From contig JAUPFV010000004.1 of assembly GCA_036936605.1 (NCBI GenBank), forward strand, positions 124,621,706 to 124,685,705: a DNA stretch of 64,000 nt, given 5' to 3'. Positions 42,570 to 55,311 of this stretch are shown piece by piece (the first letter of the stretch is position 1; each line of letters opens with the position of its first letter). The notes beneath the pieces are model-generated. The model was not told where the DNA came from, did no database searches, and saw only the letters and a list, made by a program, of their open reading frames with translations. Position numbers and translations under genes: made by a program. Source of the stretch: Limnanthes douglasii subsp. nivea. Taxonomy: Eukaryota > Streptophyta > Magnoliopsida > Brassicales > Limnanthaceae.

Positions 42570-43415
42570 TATTATTTGTTCGCATCATCAATGTTTAAGA
42601 AGTGAAGTTTTGTTTCTTTCATTATTTAACTCATTCTCATCCTGAGAAGCATCGTTTTCATATGAATTATTTTTACGGTAGAATCATTATTAGCCTATTT
42701 TATAATATTTTCTTTAGGAATGTTTTTCAAGTATGTGCCCAATAAAGGTTTAGATTATGTTTAATTAGGTTGACAATCATTGTTGTACGTCGCTCTTTTA
42801 TAATAATTTTAATTTCAGTCATAACTTCTTCAAGAATTTTCGATTTGGCTTTCTACATATTGATTTCTTTTTCCTTTGCAGTAGTTTCAATCCTTTTTTG
42901 ACTTTATCAACTTTGTTCAATTGTTTGTTGCTAGTTATATACATGTCAATCGTAATTTCTTTGGATTTAACATCAATTTTAGTCATTGTTTTGGCTTTCT
43001 TTCATTTGTTTTCTGCCTATACCCAACGATTTAAAGATTTATTAAACTTGAAAATTTATGCTTGCAATTCTATTAACCCTTCACCAAACTTAATGGATGC
43101 AATTGATTTTTTCTTCAAAATGTAGATATCGTCAGTTGAAATATTCATGCCAGCTAAAATAACAAAGTTAAAGCAACTTTGTAAAATAAAAAATGTTACA
43201 ACTAATAAGGAATATGAAGAAGTTTTTGATAAATTTATTATTACAGAATTTATGACCTCTAAGGTAATCTCCATGTTGGAGGAGTTCACTAGTGGATAAA
43301 GATGACAAGTATGATATAGGAACTGAGATAGAAAATGTCTAGTAAATGATTTTGGATTCAAGTTTGATGATGATCTTACATACATAAGTGGATACTGTTG
43401 TGTTTCAAGATTCAC
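42570..43415 (-). pseudogene. Host0 antisense coiled-coil remnant
   Basis: The open piece 43056-43415 and its continuation to about 42790 on the - strand are Lys- and Leu-rich with heptad-like spacing ('KKGLKLLQRKKKSI', 'LKKKSIASIKFGEGLIELQA'). The position after integrase and the antisense direction match the coiled coil of E3 at 36457-36825. Identity is by position and composition only. Confidence 0.45.
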
Positions 43416-45074
43416 ATGGGAAGAATAAGCAAGTTGATTATTTTTGTTGTAGTCATATGGAAATTGTTTATATTTTTATTACAAAATATGAAGAACACCT
43501 TTCCTAGTTAAGAAGTAGAGTTTTGGATAAAATGGGTTAAAATATTGGTACATGTAATTTTGTTATTGGAAGACGTTTCTTTATCGCATTTTTTGTTCTT
43601 GTGATAATGCTTATGAACTTTGGTGGAACGAATATCGTCCTTTGCAGCTCAAAGAATTGTTGATGCTTTTTATTTATTTCCTTTAGATTATTTTTATTTT
43701 AGAATATCAAGATACATGTCCCATTCAGGTTCTTCTCCAAAATGAGTGTTCAAGATGATGATTAAAGTTTTTGGTTGGATTGAAGTGTTGGTAGTGGACT
43801 TTACTTCAAAATTATTATTAATAAATATTATTTTCAGCGATTAACATCCAGAAAAAACGTAAATTCTCTTTGGTGAAAAAATGATGATAATGGTATCTCC
43901 AAACATAATAAACGAATATGAAAAGTTTGTTTGATAATGTTGTTGTCAAGAGCTTCAAAAAAATTTCAATCTTTGGACAATGTTTTAGCTCATGTAAGGT
44001 AAATATGCTATATGATAAGCATATTATATAAAAAAAGAGGGTAAAATAAAAAGTAAAGTGCAAAGGGTAAACACACTTTTTGTCATCCATAATATTTTAA
44101 ATTGATCAACGTCGACTTAGATTCCTAATTGCCACTGACGCAAAAGAATTTCTCTTTCCACGAGTACTCAAAAGATGGTAGCCTAACTATGCTACAATGT
44201 TTTGGAATTGTAAAGTAGTACATAAAAGATTTACTAACTTTATTGGATTTATATTTGAGTAATATTTAAGATATTTTGAAGAGAACTTTGCGTAAAACAG
44301 ACGATACTACCAAACTTGTTAATGTTCGACATCTATTTGGTGTAAATTGACTATGGAATATCTTACCTCATTGGAAGAATTTGAGGATTTTAAGATGAAA
44401 TGGGAACTTGGCATGATATTTTAACATCTTTTAGAATTAAAAAACTTTTGTCAACAACAGTTTCGTTTGGGAAGTCTCCTATTTATGGGAAATAAATTTT
44501 ATGTATTTGGTTAGACCCAATTTAAATCAGACGACTTATTCTTCCTCTGAATATGTGATTTAAAAAAATTAGTTAAAAAAACTAGGTGTCGACGACATCT
44601 TGTCTATTGATTCAAGTTTGTTGGATGATGACCCAATTTCAGGTGCGATAGTTTCTAATGGGATAAGAATTTCGTTATTATTGGAAGGATTTCTTAAATT
44701 CGATTTTGGTTTTTCTTTTAGTTTTGGGTGTAGGGTCTATGACGTTTTATTTAGCTTTGGTTGTAGTGTTTATATGGGAAATTTATTCATTTTTAGATAA
44801 AAATGATACTCGTACTTGATAATGAGGATGATAGATTTGTTTCCGATCACCTAGTTTCTATTTTTTTCCAAAAAGTTCACATCATCTTCCCACTGACCAT
44901 GTTGTTGGTCATTTTGAAATCCAACGATACATTTTTAGAATTTGATTCTTTTTTTACATACATATTTTGTTATAGATAAAAGTGTTAAAGTAAATATTTA
45001 CTTTTACCACCCACCATAACTAGTTAAACTAATTTAAAAATAAAATAAAATAAAGATATACCTTGTTAGGTATA
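43416..45074. other. Host0 spacer, decayed antisense region, nothing firm
   Basis: By analogy with E3 this should hold the middle of the antisense gene, but no conserved motif can be read. Short open frames here (for example 44600-44800) are Phe/Gly-rich and look like chance. The right edge is the target duplication GTATA of Copia2. Confidence 0.4.
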
Positions 45075-45971
45075 TGCTAGAATTAACTCATCAACATATG
45101 AATTGTCGAAGGATTCTATGGGTATTGGATCTACCATTACGTGTATATGCAAGAAATGTTGAAACTCTATGGTGCTTAAACTGTGATTTAATTATAGAGA
45201 CGTCTACTAATCCTAAGGGTTAATACAAGTTGTAAAAGACTGATGAACATTGGGTTGAAGGAAATATATATTGAGTCAAAGCAGGTTGGCCGAAGCAAGA
45301 TAGTTGAAGTAGGCTAGCTGAAGCAATGTGGTCAAAATAGGATGGTCGAAGCAAGGTGGTCAAACTAAACTGATCAGAAGCACCACTTTGATCTGAAGTG
45401 TGTTTGATCATGACACTATTGGGCTGAAGCGGAGTTTTCTATTTATTACGTCTCCTATGTTGATTGGGTCTTTCTATATTAATGAAATGTGAATTATTTC
45501 AACCATCGATTAATAGACTTTAATTCAAACCTACCAATAGAAGAATATATTACTATGCAATATATAGAGTGAGATATGATGTGATGCAACTATAATTGTA
45601 AATAGAGAATTACATGAGAAAATATTACTTGAGAGAGTGAAACAGATGTAAGTCTTTTGAGCGATAAGTAAAGAGAAAGATAAATACTGAAGAGAGAGTT
45701 TTGTGAATTATGTTATCTTTTGTTACAAAAAATGGTTGAGTCATTTGTGTTTTGAGAGTCTTTCTATAACCTACATATGTATAAAAGAGTGTACGTTACC
45801 CGTAGATGTACGATTTATTCACAATCCAAACCATATTAAATATCGATTGTGTGCTTGGTTTTATTTTTTGCTCGTCTTGTATATGGTAATTAAATCGTTA
45901 TTCTGTATGTTCGTCTAATCGTATATTGGCTATTGTCACGATCAATTAATTTCCTGTTTTAACTGATAACA
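45075..45971 (+). repeat. Copia2 5' LTR
   Basis: About 897 bp. Matches to the 3' copy include 'gaaactctatggtgct', 'gaacattgggttgaag', a stretch of 'caggttggccgaagcaagat' type repeats (45280-45380) and 'cgtatattggctattgtca'. The divergence shows an old insertion. Confidence 0.85.
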
Positions 45972-45973
45972 AG

Positions 45974-45986
45974 TGGTGTAATAAGC
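45974..45986 (+). promoter_or_regulatory. Copia2 primer-binding site (decayed)
   Basis: 'tggtgtaataagc' resembles the initiator tRNA-Met site TGGTATCAGAGC and lies 2 nt after the LTR end 'aaca', the same layout as in Copia1. Confidence 0.6.
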
Positions 45987-45989
45987 ACA

Positions 45990-46800
45990 AAGCAACATTA
46001 TAATGAGTAAATCGAGTGTGAATATGAAGGTTGGATAATAAATGTCATCTGGAAAACCGAAAAGCCACAAAATATGACTTCCATGAGGTTAAGTTTTACC
46101 TAGTAAATTAGGGATCAGCGGCTGTTATCGATGATAAATCTTCACAGGTTGATGCGATGCTACTGTCTAAAGCTCATAGTGCCCTCATATTGAGATTGGG
46201 AGATAAAGTATTGCGAAAGGTATCTAAAGATCCTATGATGTAAATAATATATAATCAAGTAGAAGCGATTTACATAAAAATGTCGTAGGAAAATAGATTG
46301 TATCTGAAGAAAAAACATTACACGTTGTTTATGGATACTAGCATAGAGATCCGAATGAACCTAAATGATTACAACCAAATCGTACATGACTCCAATACAG
46401 TTAGTGTGAAGATGGACGAATATGATCAAACAATCATCCTCTTGAGCTATCTACCGAAGGAATATGAATACTTCGTGGATATCGTTCTCTACGAGAAAAA
46501 CTCCCATACAATGATTGAAGTCTAAAGTGCTTGAAATCCAAATATCTTCAAAATAAAATTGTTCTAAATGGTGACTCTGAGGGGCACAGACTGAATGTGA
46601 GGGGTAATTTGGGAAAGAGATATTCAAGTAAGAGGAGAGGAAACTCTCGATCGAAGTCCAAATATTTTGGGATGATTTCAAAGGTAAATTGTTGTATATG
46701 CAAGAAAAAGGACATATCAATTAGAACGGCCAAAAGAAGGGAAACGAAAACAACTATTAGAAAACCAAAGCAAAAAATGTTGCAATTTATTTTATGATTG
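45990..46800 (+). pseudogene. gag: Copia2 gag (broken)
   Basis: The clearest part is 46298-46525: 'LNDYNQIVHDSNTVSVKMDE', 'YDQTIILLSYLPKEYEYFVD'. This is the UBN2-type Gag of plant copia elements ('f..ii.dL......i.dedka..lL.sLP.sy'). 46531-46797 then gives a basic region and 'CCICKKKDISIRTAKRRE', a damaged zinc knuckle with the first Cys pair but no later His and Cys. Stops lie between the fragments. Confidence 0.8.
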
Positions 46801-46849
46801 TTAGTATGTTGATGAGTTGATAAATTCTTATTCTTCCAGGTAGAATGAT

Positions 46850-48060
46850 AAATCAGTGTTGGATTGAGGTGCGTAATTTTATATGATTTATAATAAACAT
46901 TGGTTAGAAGACTTGCAAATGCTTGATGGTGGAAAAATCATCATCAGGAGTGATGTATCAAGTGATGTCAAAAGAATTAGAATGGTATGGCTTCAGTTAT
47001 CTACAAGACTTGAGAGAGTAATGAAAAATGCAAGGTATGTATCTAAGATTAAACATAACCTTTTTAATATTGGGATGTTAGATGATGAAAGGTTTACATA
47101 TAGGGGGTAAAGAGGACAAAATTAAGATTTTGCAAGGCCCCCTTATTGTTATGAAAGCCTATATGATTAATGATGTGTTAGTTCTTAAGGTTCATATAAT
47201 AACAGGGGTATATCTAGTATGATGAAATATTCTACCAATTTATTAAATCATTAAGTGAGAATGGAATCAATGAACCAAGTAAATAAGGTTTGGTCGATGG
47301 TACATCAGTTCAAAAGCTTAGTTTTTGTGAAAGTTGCATTTTTGGTAAGAACAAGAGGGTGAAGTTTCTGCCCATAAACCAGATATCCAATGGAGTACTT
47401 GATTATGTTCACTCAAACTTTTGAGGTCCATCATAGAAATCTACCATAGGTGATGTAAGGTGTTTTATGTTGTTGATTGATATTATTCTAGAAAAATATA
47501 GGTTCTAACGATGAAGACTTTGTTAACTAGAAGACTTTGGTAGATAATCAAACCGGTAAAGTACTAAAGAAGCTTCGTACTTATAATAGTTTGGAATATG
47601 TACCAAGTAGTTCACTAGATATTGTTCAAAGTTTGGAATTGCTAGACACCAAACCGTACGTGGGACTCTCCAACAGTATGGGCTTAATAAGAGAATGAAT
47701 CAAATCTTGTCGAAACGAGTTAAATGTATGCTTTATACAAAAATATGGGTCAAATTTATGGGGAGAATCCGTGACAACGACTGCATATATCATCAGCAAG
47801 AGTCCATCTACGATGCTTAAGTTTCTTTATCCTCAAGAGGCTTGAACTGAAAAGAAACCTAAGCTAGAACACTTGAGAGTATTTCATTTTCTTCCTACGT
47901 ACATGTGAAGGAGGATAAGCTTAGTCCAAGAGAACTTAAATGTTTGTTCATCCACTATTTAGAAAGAGTTAAAATATATAGGTTATGATGTCTTGAACCT
48001 AGATGTCATAAGACTTTGATTAAAATGGATGTGTTTTCGATGAAGATGAGTTACCATTAA
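46850..48060 (+). pseudogene. Copia2 protease and integrase (broken)
   Basis: Fragments in the order of a copia pol: 'ARYVSKIKHNLFNIGMLDDE' (46883-47110, after the protease active site, which is not readable); 'LVDGTSVQKLSFCESCIFGK' near 47290-47350 (GAG-pre-integrase with C-x2-C); 'LDYVHSNF', then 'GDVRCFMLLID' near 47450; 'QTVRGTLQQYGLNKRMNQIL' near 47650; 'LEHLRVFHFLPTYMHVKEDK'-like sequence near 47870. The catalytic Asp and Glu cannot all be found. Many stops and frameshifts. Confidence 0.7.
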
Positions 48061-48379
48061 AGAAGACGATGAAGACTCAACCTAGTACTACCGAGAAGGT
48101 ATGTAAAATTGATGATAAATCTGATCTATAAAGTAAAATTAGTGATGATTTTGTCGAATAATATTTAAGAAATGGTTCCTCTACGAATCATATAGAGGAA
48201 TTTCAACCACTACATGAATCTGAAGCATACAATGGGTCTATTTTTATAGGGCCTTTGGTTAATAAGATGTGAGAGCAACATGAACGCAACAATTATCAGT
48301 TAACAAAGGATAGATGACGAATACCAATAAAACATCTCTAGATATATGGTTTTGTAGATGTAATTTGTTATGTTTTATC

Positions 48380-48728
48380 ATTCAAAATACAAGGAGATGT
48401 TCTTGAACCCGAAATGTATCACGATGCTATTTTAAACAATGATAAAGAGAAGTGGCTTACAACTATGAAAGAAGAGCCATGATATCTAAATAATATGAAC
48501 ACATGTATTCTTGTAAAACATCAAAAGGGTTAGAAGTTGGTTGGGATTAAATGAATATCCAATAGAAGCCATGTATTTCTAGTGTTGATTTACCCAGGTA
48601 CAAGGCTAGGCTCGTGGCTAAGGGCTTTACACAAAAGAAGGATGCAGATTTTAATAGATTTTTCTCGTTGGTTGTGAAATAAACCTCTATAAGAATTCTA
48701 TGCCGATTGTTGCTAGATTTTATCTCGG
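48380..48728 (+). pseudogene. Copia2 reverse transcriptase, N-terminal part (cut by E2)
   Basis: 'MYHDAILNNDKEKWLTTMKE' near 48415 opens the RT region, followed by 'YKARLVAKGFTQKKDADFNR' and 'FFSLVVK', 'TSIRILC' to 48728. Copia1 has 'HKARLVAKGYSQKAGIDYDE' at the same place. The reading is broken at 48728 by the E2 LTR and resumes at 55930 with 'HKLNKMDVTIAFMNGELE'. Confidence 0.85.
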
Positions 48729-49335
48729 TGATAAAGATATATGCCACTCATGAAAAATCTCTTATTGTGGGAAAACTAAAGATTCCTATTATAAGGTAAA
48801 TTTCCAAAATTAGTGTTGGGCCAACAATATTAATTATTTTAAGAACAACTGAAATTGGAAAGAAGTATAAAGAATCGAGAATATAAATGAATAAGAATCA
48901 AGTCATCATTAAAAGACATAGATAAAAACATAAAGTAATGAAGATAGGCAAAAGAAAGATAAAATAATAAAGATAGTAATAAATGCACCCAAAGTTCATA
49001 TAGACAAATAGTCGACGCCAAACGACACCTAATTGAAGATGAAAAGAGCTTAAGAAATATTAAAATATTAATAGAAGATATTATTTATTACCAAAATATC
49101 CATAACAATTGAATGATAATTTAGTAACATTTATTAAGCAAATATAATGGATGATTGACACGTGTCTTATGTTACACGTGTCATACACCCCTCTAATATA
49201 GGTATATTAATTATGATAAATAACACGTCCAATGATTGTAACAAAAGTTCATTCATTGATTAATAAAATTACCCTTGACAATGTTTTAGTTTGATCTCTT
49301 TGGCATTCTCTTAAAGAAAAAACTCATTCTTTATT
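48729..49335 (+). repeat. E2 5' LTR
   Basis: It aligns with 55312-55929: 'tgataaagatatatgccact' against 'tgataaggatctataccgct', 'aaagtaatgaagataggc', 'ttaccaaaatatccataac', 'atggatgattgacacgt', 'tctttggcattct'. The last third is the best conserved. Confidence 0.85.
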
Positions 49336-49337
49336 TT

Positions 49338-49354
49338 TGACACCGTATGTGGGA
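49338..49354 (+). promoter_or_regulatory. E2 primer-binding site
   Basis: 'tgacaccgtatgtggga' differs from the E3 site at few positions and directly follows the LTR. Confidence 0.7.
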
Positions 49355-49439
49355 ATGTTTTCTTCAAAATTCTTTGTTTATTTTACAAATGGTGATGACT
49401 AACTCAAGAGTATATCAAATATTAATTGAAAAAATATGC

Positions 49440-51700
49440 ATGGATCTCCATTAGTAGATTCTTGAAATATTGCTCCACTAGCTTGTATGAAAATGGTGTA
49501 CACAAAATTTTGGCAGTAGCACCAAGAGATTGGAAGAGATAATTCCAAGTCAAGAAGAAAATATTATCCAAAAAACATCAAGGATTGGAATGACAAATCT
49601 AACACAGTTAGATATAGCGCCAGTTATACGAGTTGTTCAACATTTACTGACAACAACTATAGATAATAGATCAAATTCTTTATTTTATATCTTAAAGTTG
49701 CAATTAAATGAGTTAAGAATAGAATAAAATAAATAAAATCTATTTCAAAATAAGAAAAATGAATAAATTCAATATCGATTTAAGTTGATGACAAAAACTT
49801 TGCAACTCCGATTTGAGTTGGTGACTACAACTTTTCAACCTATTATTGATAAAGTTGTTAAAATATAAAATGAGAATTTAGTTGAAGCATTGGATAAATA
49901 TGAATTAGTTCGTGAAAAATAAGCTTATTTTAAGGAAGGAAAATTGGGAACAAAATTGATGAGTTAAGTAATAAAACGTCGTAAAAAACAAGGATTAAAA
50001 AGGAAGGAAAAGATGTTAGAAGAAAACTTAAGAAACGATATAAGACCAGGAGTAACATTATACACTTGAGTCAAATCTCCATTAACATGAAGGATTTCTG
50101 AAGGAATTACGCCAAATAATTTTAATCCTTACAGATTGGAAAAATCTGACAGAACAATAGATTCATAGCATCACCTCAATTTTTTAAAAATATTATGTTA
50201 TGATTTAAATATATATGATATCATGCTATGTCAGGCTTTTCAGTGATGTCCAAAGGATTGACTTTATCATGGTTTAACAATTTACTAGCGGGATCAATTA
50301 ATAGTATGGATTTCATTTCGATATCTGTTTATTACTCATAAAGCATTAAAACGTGAAAATATCATATTTTGACATTATTCCAAAAAGCTAAAGAATAATT
50401 AAGAGATATGTCCAAATGTTTATAAATAAATGGCTATATTTGAAGGTTGTTAATGAGAATGTAACTTTAACGACGTTTAAGAGAGGTTTACCTTGTGATA
50501 ACAGCCTGTAAAAAGATTTGATAAAGTTTCGTATATGATGTATGGATATCTTTTGGCAAAAACAAAAATATATATTAAGGTAGACAATACAATGAAATGA
50601 GGAAATGTGCAACCTAAGCAACGAAAAGAAGGGTAGATTCTTTGGAAAATAAAAGAATTTTAGAAGTCGTATGAGATCCAATAAATAGACCGTGTTCTTC
50701 TTATTATGACAACCAAATTCATTAATTTAATCAACTACACTTGTGGTAGTAGTATATGATAAGACAAAAGATTAAATTAATTACCAAACTTCCAGAGAAA
50801 TGTGAAAACCAGTTAAAGAAAGAAATCATCGGTATTATTGTGCATATCATAATGATTATTGGCATTCCAATGAAGATTATTTTTTCCTAAAATATGGAAT
50901 TCAATTATTGATTAGTAATGGATAATTGGTATAATTCATAAAATTATACGAAGAAGAAAAAAAAAGAAAAAAAAAATGAAGAAAGCCCAAATAGACAAAA
51001 GAAAGAAAAACGATAAGAACTATGCATTATTTTTTGGAGGTGATACGCTGTCAAGAATCCTTAAACCATCAAGGAAATGATATAAAAATGACTTGGAAAT
51101 TGATTCACTTAATGAATAATATACACATTTACATAAGAACCAGACTTTGGCTTTTACTAATGATGATTTACGGGGTCTTATAGTGCCTCATGAAGATGCT
51201 TAAGTAGTAACCCTTATGATAACTTGAATAATAATAAAGATGGTAAGTTGATACTGAACATTCATCTAATGTATTTTTTAAAGAAAGTTATAATAAAATG
51301 ATAGATTATTCTCCATTCAAATGGACTAATATAAATCTATTCAGTTTTAGTGGTCATATAACTAGTTGTGTCAGATAAGTGAATTTGAACGTATTCGACG
51401 GGAAAGGAGAAACGTAAAAAAGTTGTGAATATGATATTTATGATTGTTAATGCTCCAAGTTCTTCTGACGTTATTTTAGGGCAACCCTGTTACACAATAT
51501 GGATACAATTGCATCATCTTATCACCAGTGTATTAAGTATGTGGCTAACAGAAGAGTTGGAATAATCAGAGGAAGTCAACGAATAAATAGGAAATTTTAT
51601 TCAATAAATTTGGCAACAGAAATATGATGACATAATATTGACGGATATTTTTTAGAGTTGAACTGCCGGAAAAATATTATGAACCTCTGGAAGTTGGTGT
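49440..51700 (+). pseudogene. E2 gag and protease (broken)
   Basis: Fragments in order: 'LTQLDIAPVIRVVQHLL' near 49600; 'SVMSKGLTLSWFNNLLAGSI' near 50240-50300 (capsid block: Gag of this clade has 'L.G.A..WF..L..gsI'); 'CAYHNDYWHSNEDYFFLKYG' near 50840-50900 (zinc knuckle with the last Cys lost); 'ILKPSRK', 'LAFTNDDLRGLIVPHEDA' near 51145-51200 (start of protease); 'SSSDVILGQPCYTIW' near 51455 and 'NRRVGIIRGSQRINR' near 51550 (end of protease, compare E3 'TSYNAILGRSWL', 'NNIGTIKRSQKMAR'). The D-T-G site itself is not readable. Many stops. Confidence 0.7.
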
Positions 51701-51883
51701 AGTATAATGAAGTTAGAAGTTAGTAAAATAATAGTAAAGAATAAATCATTTTTGTTATAAGTAATTTAGAAAAAAGCAAAGTGTATGAGGTAAAATTAAT
51801 TTGTTAAAAAGAAGAAAAATGCAAATTTTGGTTTCATAAAGCGTGGTAGCCAAAATTATCAAGTATCGAAGTCTTGTAGTCAG

Positions 51884-51888
<5 letters not shown>

Positions 51889-51918
<30 letters not shown>
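51889..51918. repeat. (AT)n microsatellite in E2
   Basis: About fifteen AT dinucleotides. It lies near the point where pol coding sequence should begin and may mark the place of an internal deletion. Confidence 0.9.
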
Positions 51919-51923
<5 letters not shown>

Positions 51924-51929
51924 AAAAGT

Positions 51930-53231
51930 TTCAAATTACATACAAATATTTTCCTAGATGTAATTCTCTGTTAGAAAAGATCACACTATACTATTTACTT
52001 AGAATATGTTTGCTCGAAAGTACTTTGAAATTTTGAAAGATTGATCAATATAATTTTTAGTATTAAAGTTTTATTTTCATGATGTATTGTGAGTGTTTTG
52101 ATGATAACGAGTAGTAATTGTTGGTATATGAATTTTAAAGAAAAATCATTTAAGAAAAATACTATATGAGTATTGAATATTAAATATTTGGTTTGTAGTT
52201 GTTAAATATCTTAAAACAGCTATAATTAAAACGGAGTCTTAATAAATGATTTGTTGTGGCAAATAATAATTCACAAGTAATAGGGAATAAGAAGTTATAA
52301 TATAATTAAAGACAGAAGGTGAGTATGCCATTAAGCTAAACCGAGCTAAAAAGTATAAGAGGTAAGACAATCAATCAAAACGAATATGGTTATAAACCAA
52401 GTCTAGCCAAAAAGAGTAAAAAAACAACATTAAGGTTGTAAAGGCCAAACTGTAACGGTCTTAAGATGTGATCATGGTTATAAGCCAAATATAGATTTTT
52501 AAAGCAATAATGACAACACACCAAATCTAAGCATAAATGACTACGAACCAAGTCCATCTGAAAATATTAAGATGTTATGATTACTTTCGAATATATTTAA
52601 GAATTCGTGATATTTTTTCAAACAAAATACTTTGAGAACAACGATGGTAAAAAATAATTTTTGAAAAGGTCAACAAAGAATTATGATTGATATTCGAAAA
52701 ATGATAAAAATGGAGTTTAATAAATTAACAATAATTAGTAATATTTTTACCAATTAATGAAAAAACCGCTTGTTTAACAAAAAAAATAAGAAAAATGTTA
52801 TTTCAAAACAGAGTTTTATCTAGAATATACTATAATAAAACTAATATCAGTGTGAGAACAGTTAATTATATTTTATAGAAGAGTGTTAAAAAATGTATGG
52901 AAAATATAAGCATATAAACAAATAAATAATTATATAGTTCGTGTGAGAGTTAAGTTATGAATTTAATAATTAAAAGATAAGGTGTGTAAAATATAAATAT
53001 ATTCGATGAAGATGTTGATTTTGGGGATGAAATTTTTAAAAAAAAGTTAAATATACATAGGAATTAATAGATTAATAGTTATAGAGTAAGTACAAAACTG
53101 GAAGATGGTTGATAAATGTCAAATGACAATAAAGAATACAACCGACCTAGTAAAAGTATTTAAATAATTAAAATATAATATATAAAAATGGCAAATACTT
53201 TTCTTCAGGGAAGACCAATTACTCGATTCAT
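51930..53231. repeat. E2 spacer with Host0-like repeats
   Basis: Non-coding. Between about 52330 and 52570 units around 'tataaaccaagtctagcc' and 'ataagccaaatatag' recur three to four times and match the Host0 spacer at 41940-42170. The rest of the segment shows no signal. Confidence 0.6.
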
Positions 53232-53900
53232 TTAAAATCTCGATGGAATAGTCATCAGTATTTGATGGGTTGTTGTCTTTGTTGGTATTATTATCATCTT
53301 TAATAACAATAGTATATCCAGAGAAATAACATTAGTATGGAAAGATGATTCAAGAGTAAAGTTTGAGAAATACGTGGATCTACGACACATGTCTTGATAT
53401 TTTTTAGGAAGGTGATTCCAATAAGATCCTATAAAGATCAATTTTATCTTATTATGAACAAGTATTTGTGTTAACATTGATATTTATGGTTTTTTATAAT
53501 TTATTAGCATTGTCCAGAATCTTTCTAGTCAACTTCTTTTTTTATCTCGATAGCAACGGTAACATGATTCTTTATGAAACTTTTCATTTCGCTTTTGAGT
53601 TTGTTATTTTATTTTTTCACTTGTTTGATGAAAGTTCGAAGTTGATTGTTTTCTGGGTTTCTTATTAACAAACTATATTCCAAATTTTCTTTATCTTTTG
53701 ACCGTTCATTCTTCTTAATTACCATTGATCTAGAAGACTGCGCTGAGGGACAATCTCTTACTTGATATTCCTTCTCCAAATCGAAGAGGTGATATCACTT
53801 GATCATTCAAACATTTTAAGTCGTCACGAGTACACTGTCTGCTGGCAAGCAAGACGGAATTGAACGAGCTCTTAGAAAATTATGTAAAAATAGTTAATAT
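53232..53900 (-). pseudogene. E2 antisense remnant with coiled-coil character
   Basis: On the - strand the segment around 53500-53700 gives charged, Lys/Glu-rich helical sequence ('QLRTFIKQVKK', 'NNKLKSEMKSFIKNHVTVAI'), followed by an acidic or Thr/Ser-rich end near 53240. Position and direction match the antisense gene end in E3 and Host0. Identification rests on position. Confidence 0.4.
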
Positions 53901-54840
53901 TTATAGATTATTAAAGAAAAAACGAAACAAACTAATAGTATATTATACCTCCATCTGAGAAAAATAATGTTTTGCGTTGTTAAGAGCAATCGGCCAACGA
54001 CTGACTAATGATTTAATATTGATGATTCATCTGCAAAAATAGATTATTATTTTTAAAAATTTAAATTAGATAAATCTATATAGTAATTAAAATTAGTATA
54101 TAAAATAAAAATAATAAGACGTACGAACTTCTAAGGTGTAAGAATAGTGTTGCAACCGACATGAAATAAAGTTGTGTTTCCTTCAAGAGAAGTGATGTTA
54201 ATTAAAGAGATGTCAATGGTTTTTGCTTTCTTATTTTTAATTGTTTTATTACTTTTTGTAGAATCATTAAGTGTAGTAGATTTTGTTTTCTCAAAATTTG
54301 ATCAGAAGATTTTCCAGATGTTGTTTATAACAGTAAAATGATAGGGCTTTCTTCTTCATTTTGATCATTAGTTTAGGAGTCTCATTCATACTCTTCTCCG
54401 ATAACCTAAATTAATATGTTGGTATAATCATATTTTATTTCCATGATTTCCTTAGATGGATCAATTAAAACTAAATAATAATAAATTATTTTAATTCATA
54501 ATATTAAAAAAATATAATAAGTTTAAAAGTTACTAAAAAGTTGGTTAATTAACTGTATATACATATTAAAGATGAATATAGTAAACCATTATAATTTTTT
54601 AAAATTTAATGGCGACATGAGTTTTATCGTCGGCAGCTTAACATAATAATGTTAATTATCATGCTTAAGTATTTGGTAAAAAAATTATGTTGAAATGACT
54701 TACCTATAATGAATAATAATAGAATGATACGAAGATGATGAACTATTTAACGAACAAGTTGAAAGGTATGCAAAATAATTTGAGATAGAAAACAGAAAGA
54801 GAAAATGTGAGTATTAGAAGTAAAACAATATATGGAAGAG
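53901..54840. other. E2 internal AT-rich DNA, nothing firm
   Basis: By position this is the middle of an antisense module, but no motif can be read on either strand. Confidence 0.4.
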
Positions 54841-54960
54841 AATAAACTTTTTATATAGGAAAATATAGTAAATACTAACTGTTGATATAAAATAAAATGA
54901 GTGACTCATATATTCTGTCAAGATATTGAGAACTGAAACTTTAAAAATTTATTAAAAAAT
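54835..54960 (-). promoter_or_regulatory. Possible antisense promoter of E2
   Basis: The - strand carries 'ttcctatataaaaag' (TATATAAAA) near 54855. The block 'gttgatataaaataaaatga' with 'gtgactcatatattctgtca' is closely similar to 'gttgatctaagataaaatga' with 'gcagttcatatatgatgtca' in Host0 (58250-58305), which also has a - strand TATATAAATA. In E3 the antisense gene has a TATA box at the same relative place. Confidence 0.45.
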
Positions 54961-55311
54961 AATACGCGTTCATTAGTTTATTTATTCATTTCTTTTTATA
55001 TGATATGTATGATTAAAACATATTTATCACTTGACATTTATACGAGTTTTTAAAATTGATAAGAATAAAACCTTAAGAAGTTTGAATAAATATTCTTTAT
55101 ATAAGAGACGTTAATATAATTATTGAAGAAACTTATAAATTACTAGATAGTTTTTTTAATATCAATTAAATAAAAAATTGGTGTAGGAAATATATATATA
55201 ACACAAGATATTACTGAATAAATTTTGTTGACAATTAATATCATATGAATTTTACCTTTATTTATTAAGATATTGTTTAACAAATTATTTTCTAAAGACT
55301 AGGCGGAGTCC

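Noticed and set aside
45938..45939. 'attgtca' as the right end of the Copia2 LTR
   Set aside because: It would leave a 35-bp gap to the primer site. The end at 45971 leaves 2 bp and gives a better target-duplication match (GTATA/ATATA).
48815..48840. TGTTGGGCCAACAAT as the start of the E2 LTR
   Set aside because: The similarity between the two E2 LTRs extends about 85 bp further left to TGATAA, which also fits related Tat LTR starts.
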